Shown here one piece after another: positions 6,306-8,245 of a stretch of 8,245 nt of DNA; within the stretch, counting starts at the first letter, position 1, and each line of letters begins with the position of its first letter. The notes beneath the pieces are model-generated. The model was not told where the DNA came from. It ran no database searches and was given only the letters and a program-made list of their open reading frames with translations. Position numbers and translations under genes: made by a program. Source of the stretch: Candidatus Cloacimonadota bacterium (GTDB lineage: Bacteria; Cloacimonadota; Cloacimonadia; Cloacimonadales; TCS61); contig DAOUTP010000069.1 of assembly GCA_030626645.1 (NCBI GenBank), positions 1-8,245 on the forward strand, written 5' to 3'.

Positions 6306-8245
6306 ATGAAAAAATTAATTGTTGCCTTATTACTACTAATGTTTGTAATGTTATCAGCAGAATGGACTATTGTACAATCGTTTCCCATTCCTGAGGGAGC
6401 TTCAGGATTAGCCTTTGATGGCACTTACCTTTATTGCGGCATCTATGGCGCAAACGGAGATGAAGTCTATCAAATTGATCCAAGTGATGGATCATATCAG
6501 CTTCAATTCACCAATGCCAGTATTGGTGATTCTTTTGGGATGACTTATGATGGAACAAATCTATGGATCACAGATCACGTTACCAGTCCGTCTATTCCTG
6601 CTACTGCCATTGAATTAGATATTAATTCAGGAGCAATATTATCTCAGTTTGACCTACCGGCACATTATATGTCCGGCATTGCCTATGATAACGGAGATTT
6701 CTGGATTACAGCTTATTATGATCCTGATGGACAGATTTACAAAGTGGATAATACTGGAGCTATTATACAACAATTTCCTGCTCCCGATAACCAACCATGG
6801 GATCTATGTTTGGAAAATGATAATCTCTGGATGGCTGATTATTGGGGAGATGCTCTTTATAAGATCGACCCGGTTACAGGAGCGCTTTTAGAAACAAATG
6901 CTTCCGAAGGTGTCGATCCAGCCGGAATCGTCTGGGATGGACAGTACCTGTGGTATTGTGACAATGGAGCCGGTGGTTTTGATTACCTTTATAAAGTAGA
7001 TCTGGGTGGAGCCGGTACACCTGCAATTTCACTTGGCTGGGATAATTACGATTTTGGCAATACAACTATCGGGCAACCGGAATCAATTGAGCTTCCCATT
7101 ACTAATATTGGAGCTGCTGATCTGATTATAAGCGATCTCTTTTTTACTTTGAACGACTTTTCTTCCGATGAAACACTTCCTATTACGATAACTCCAGGCT
7201 CAACAGAAAATGTAACGATCATTTTTGATCCGACAGTTTGGGGACCCTACAGTTGTACTCTAACTGTTGAATCAAATGATCCGGTTAACCCTTCGGAAGA
7301 GGTTACATTGAGTGGTTATGGTGTTTTGGAAGATCCTGCAATAGTTGTTTCTCAAAATTCGATCAATTTTGGTTCTGTTCGGGTGAATGCAGTTACAGGA
7401 AGATACATTGAGATAAGCAATCAGGGAACAGGACTTTTAGAAATAAATGATATCACATTTGATGACGTTCATTTTTTTATTGATGATTCAGTGACTCTTC
7501 CCATCAATATCAGTGCTGCTGAAAATTATGATCTTCGCATCTGGTTCAATCCTGATACTGCAACCAACTTCGATGGCATTATGTCGATTCACAGCAACGA
7601 TCCGGTAACTCCAATTTACGAGGTTACACTTTCGGGAACCGGAGATGATTCTGCAATTCCCATAGGTCAGATCCTCTGGCAATACAATATCACAACCGGA
7701 TATGATAACAGCCCCAAAGCTATTGCACCGATCCCGGATATTTCCGGGGATGGTGTTGATGATGTGATAGTTTGCTCAGAAGATAATTTTGTTCGTTGCT
7801 TCAATGGTAATGCCTCAGGAACCGGTGATATTCTGTGGGAAACAGAAATCTATTCTGGAAATATCTATAATCAGAACTCTCTGGAAATTATTGAGGATAT
7901 CGATTCTGATGGATATGATGATGTGATCGTAGGTACAACTGGTGGAGACCGTGCAATAAGAGCTCTTTCCGGAAAAACCGGACAGTTGATCTGGACATTT
8001 AATACAAGTGTTTATACTGGTACTGGCGGTTGGGTTTATCAAGTAGATGCTACATTTGATTATAATAACGATGGAATTACAGATGTTTTAGCAGCAGCTG
8101 GTAGTGATGCACAAAGAGTTATGTGTCTGGATGGAACAAATGGTAATGAACTTTGGAATTTTTATGTTGCCGGACCAAAATTCAGTTGTCTCGGTATTGA
8201 GGATGTAACTGGTGACGGTATCCCCGATGCCATTGCAGGTGCTTC
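6306..8245 (+). CDS. Large exported protein: beta-propeller, two ASH domains, PQQ/FG-GAP-like propeller (3' end missing)
   Basis: Open from the ATG at 6306 (GGAGG four bases before it) to the window edge: 646 complete codons with no stop. A signal peptide covers about 1-19 (MKKLIVALLLLMFVMLSA). Residues 30-235 hold five repeats of about 41-46 residues with a GLAFDG..L pattern (near 36, 78, 124, 166 and 207), each followed by a Y-K-[IV]-D-like strand, as in YVTN/glutaminyl-cyclotransferase-like propellers. Two choice-of-anchor-D/ASH domains follow (about 240-339 and 340-446), each with DFG or NFG near the start, a SNDP motif and LSG-[YT]-G at the end. From about 455, blades of 52-54 residues are marked by Trp458, 511, 563 and 617 and by four DG loops (482, 535, 589, 637) in D-x-GDG-x-x-D-like calcium motifs. 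This is a secreted or surface-displayed scaffold, probably for binding or adhesion. A type IX or FlgD-like C-terminal signal may exist beyond the edge but cannot be seen. Confidence 0.85.
   Translation, partial: MKKLIVALLLLMFVMLSAEWTIVQSFPIPEGASGLAFDGTYLYCGIYGANGDEVYQIDPSDGSYQLQFTNASIGDSFGMTYDGTNLWITDHVTSPSIPATAIELDINSGAILSQFDLPAHYMSGIAYDNGDFWITAYYDPDGQIYKVDNTGAIIQQFPAPDNQPWDLCLENDNLWMADYWGDALYKIDPVTGALLETNASEGVDPAGIVWDGQYLWYCDNGAGGFDYLYKVDLGGAGTPAISLGWDNYDFGNTTIGQPESIELPITNIGAADLIISDLFFTLNDFSSDETLPITITPGSTENVTIIFDPTVWGPYSCTLTVESNDPVNPSEEVTLSGYGVLEDPAIVVSQNSINFGSVRVNAVTGRYIEISNQGTGLLEINDITFDDVHFFIDDSVTLPINISAAENYDLRIWFNPDTATNFDGIMSIHSNDPVTPIYEVTLSGTGDDSAIPIGQILWQYNITTGYDNSPKAIAPIPDISGDGVDDVIVCSEDNFVRCFNGNASGTGDILWETEIYSGNIYNQNSLEIIEDIDSDGYDDVIVGTTGGDRAIRALSGKTGQLIWTFNTSVYTGTGGWVYQVDATFDYNNDGITDVLAAAGSDAQRVMCLDGTNGNELWNFYVAGPKFSCLGIEDVTGDGIPDAIAGA

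Noticed and set aside
6649..8042. Short open frames on both strands inside the exported-protein gene
   Set aside because: The long frame from 6306 carries a signal peptide and regular domain repeats across this whole stretch, so the others are shadows.
1..8245. Defence system, CRISPR array, insertion sequence, tRNA or rRNA gene
   Set aside because: No transposase, integrase, nuclease or Cas motifs, no regularly spaced repeats and no RNA gene signatures were found on either strand.

Overview
The window looks like part of a chromosome from an AT-rich diderm bacterium. Three exported products support this: a predicted lipoprotein with a lipobox, an outer-membrane beta-barrel protein ending in Phe, and a large Sec-exported protein built from beta-propeller and choice-of-anchor-D (ASH) modules. 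Combined with good Shine-Dalgarno sites and a TrmB-type regulator, the mix resembles Cloacimonadota or other FCB-group candidate phyla. That placement is an inference from style of gene content; no marker gene is present.

Layout. (1) Positions 2-2127, plus strand: the last 43 codons of an unidentified gene, then a tightly linked membrane protein with a von Willebrand factor A (VWA) domain and a catalytically degenerate glutamine-amidotransferase-like fold. (2) Positions 2126-2158: a strong bidirectional terminator between convergent genes. (3) Positions 2181-4996, minus strand: a two-gene operon, transcribed as lipoprotein then beta-barrel protein, with the lipoprotein stop codon overlapping the barrel gene's ribosome binding site. 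(4) Positions 4997-5429: a very AT-rich divergent intergenic region of 433 bases. (5) Positions 5430-8245, plus strand: a TrmB-family transcription regulator, then a large exported multi-domain protein that runs off the window. It is open for 646 codons, and its domains are a five-repeat N-terminal propeller, two ASH domains, and a PQQ/FG-GAP-like propeller with four calcium-loop-like motifs.

How the genes may work together. Most products act at the cell envelope or surface. The VWA protein belongs to an inner-membrane or periplasmic module whose other members lie to the left. The lipoprotein and barrel protein are probably made together and sent to the outer membrane. The regulator and the exported protein are co-oriented and 48 bases apart. 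Each is preceded, about 20-25 bases before its start codon, by a similar imperfect inverted repeat (5377-5404 and 6258-6285, 16 of 28 positions identical). This could mark an autoregulated surface-protein operon and is the most interesting non-coding signal here. I see no defence system, mobile element, CRISPR array, tRNA or rRNA gene.
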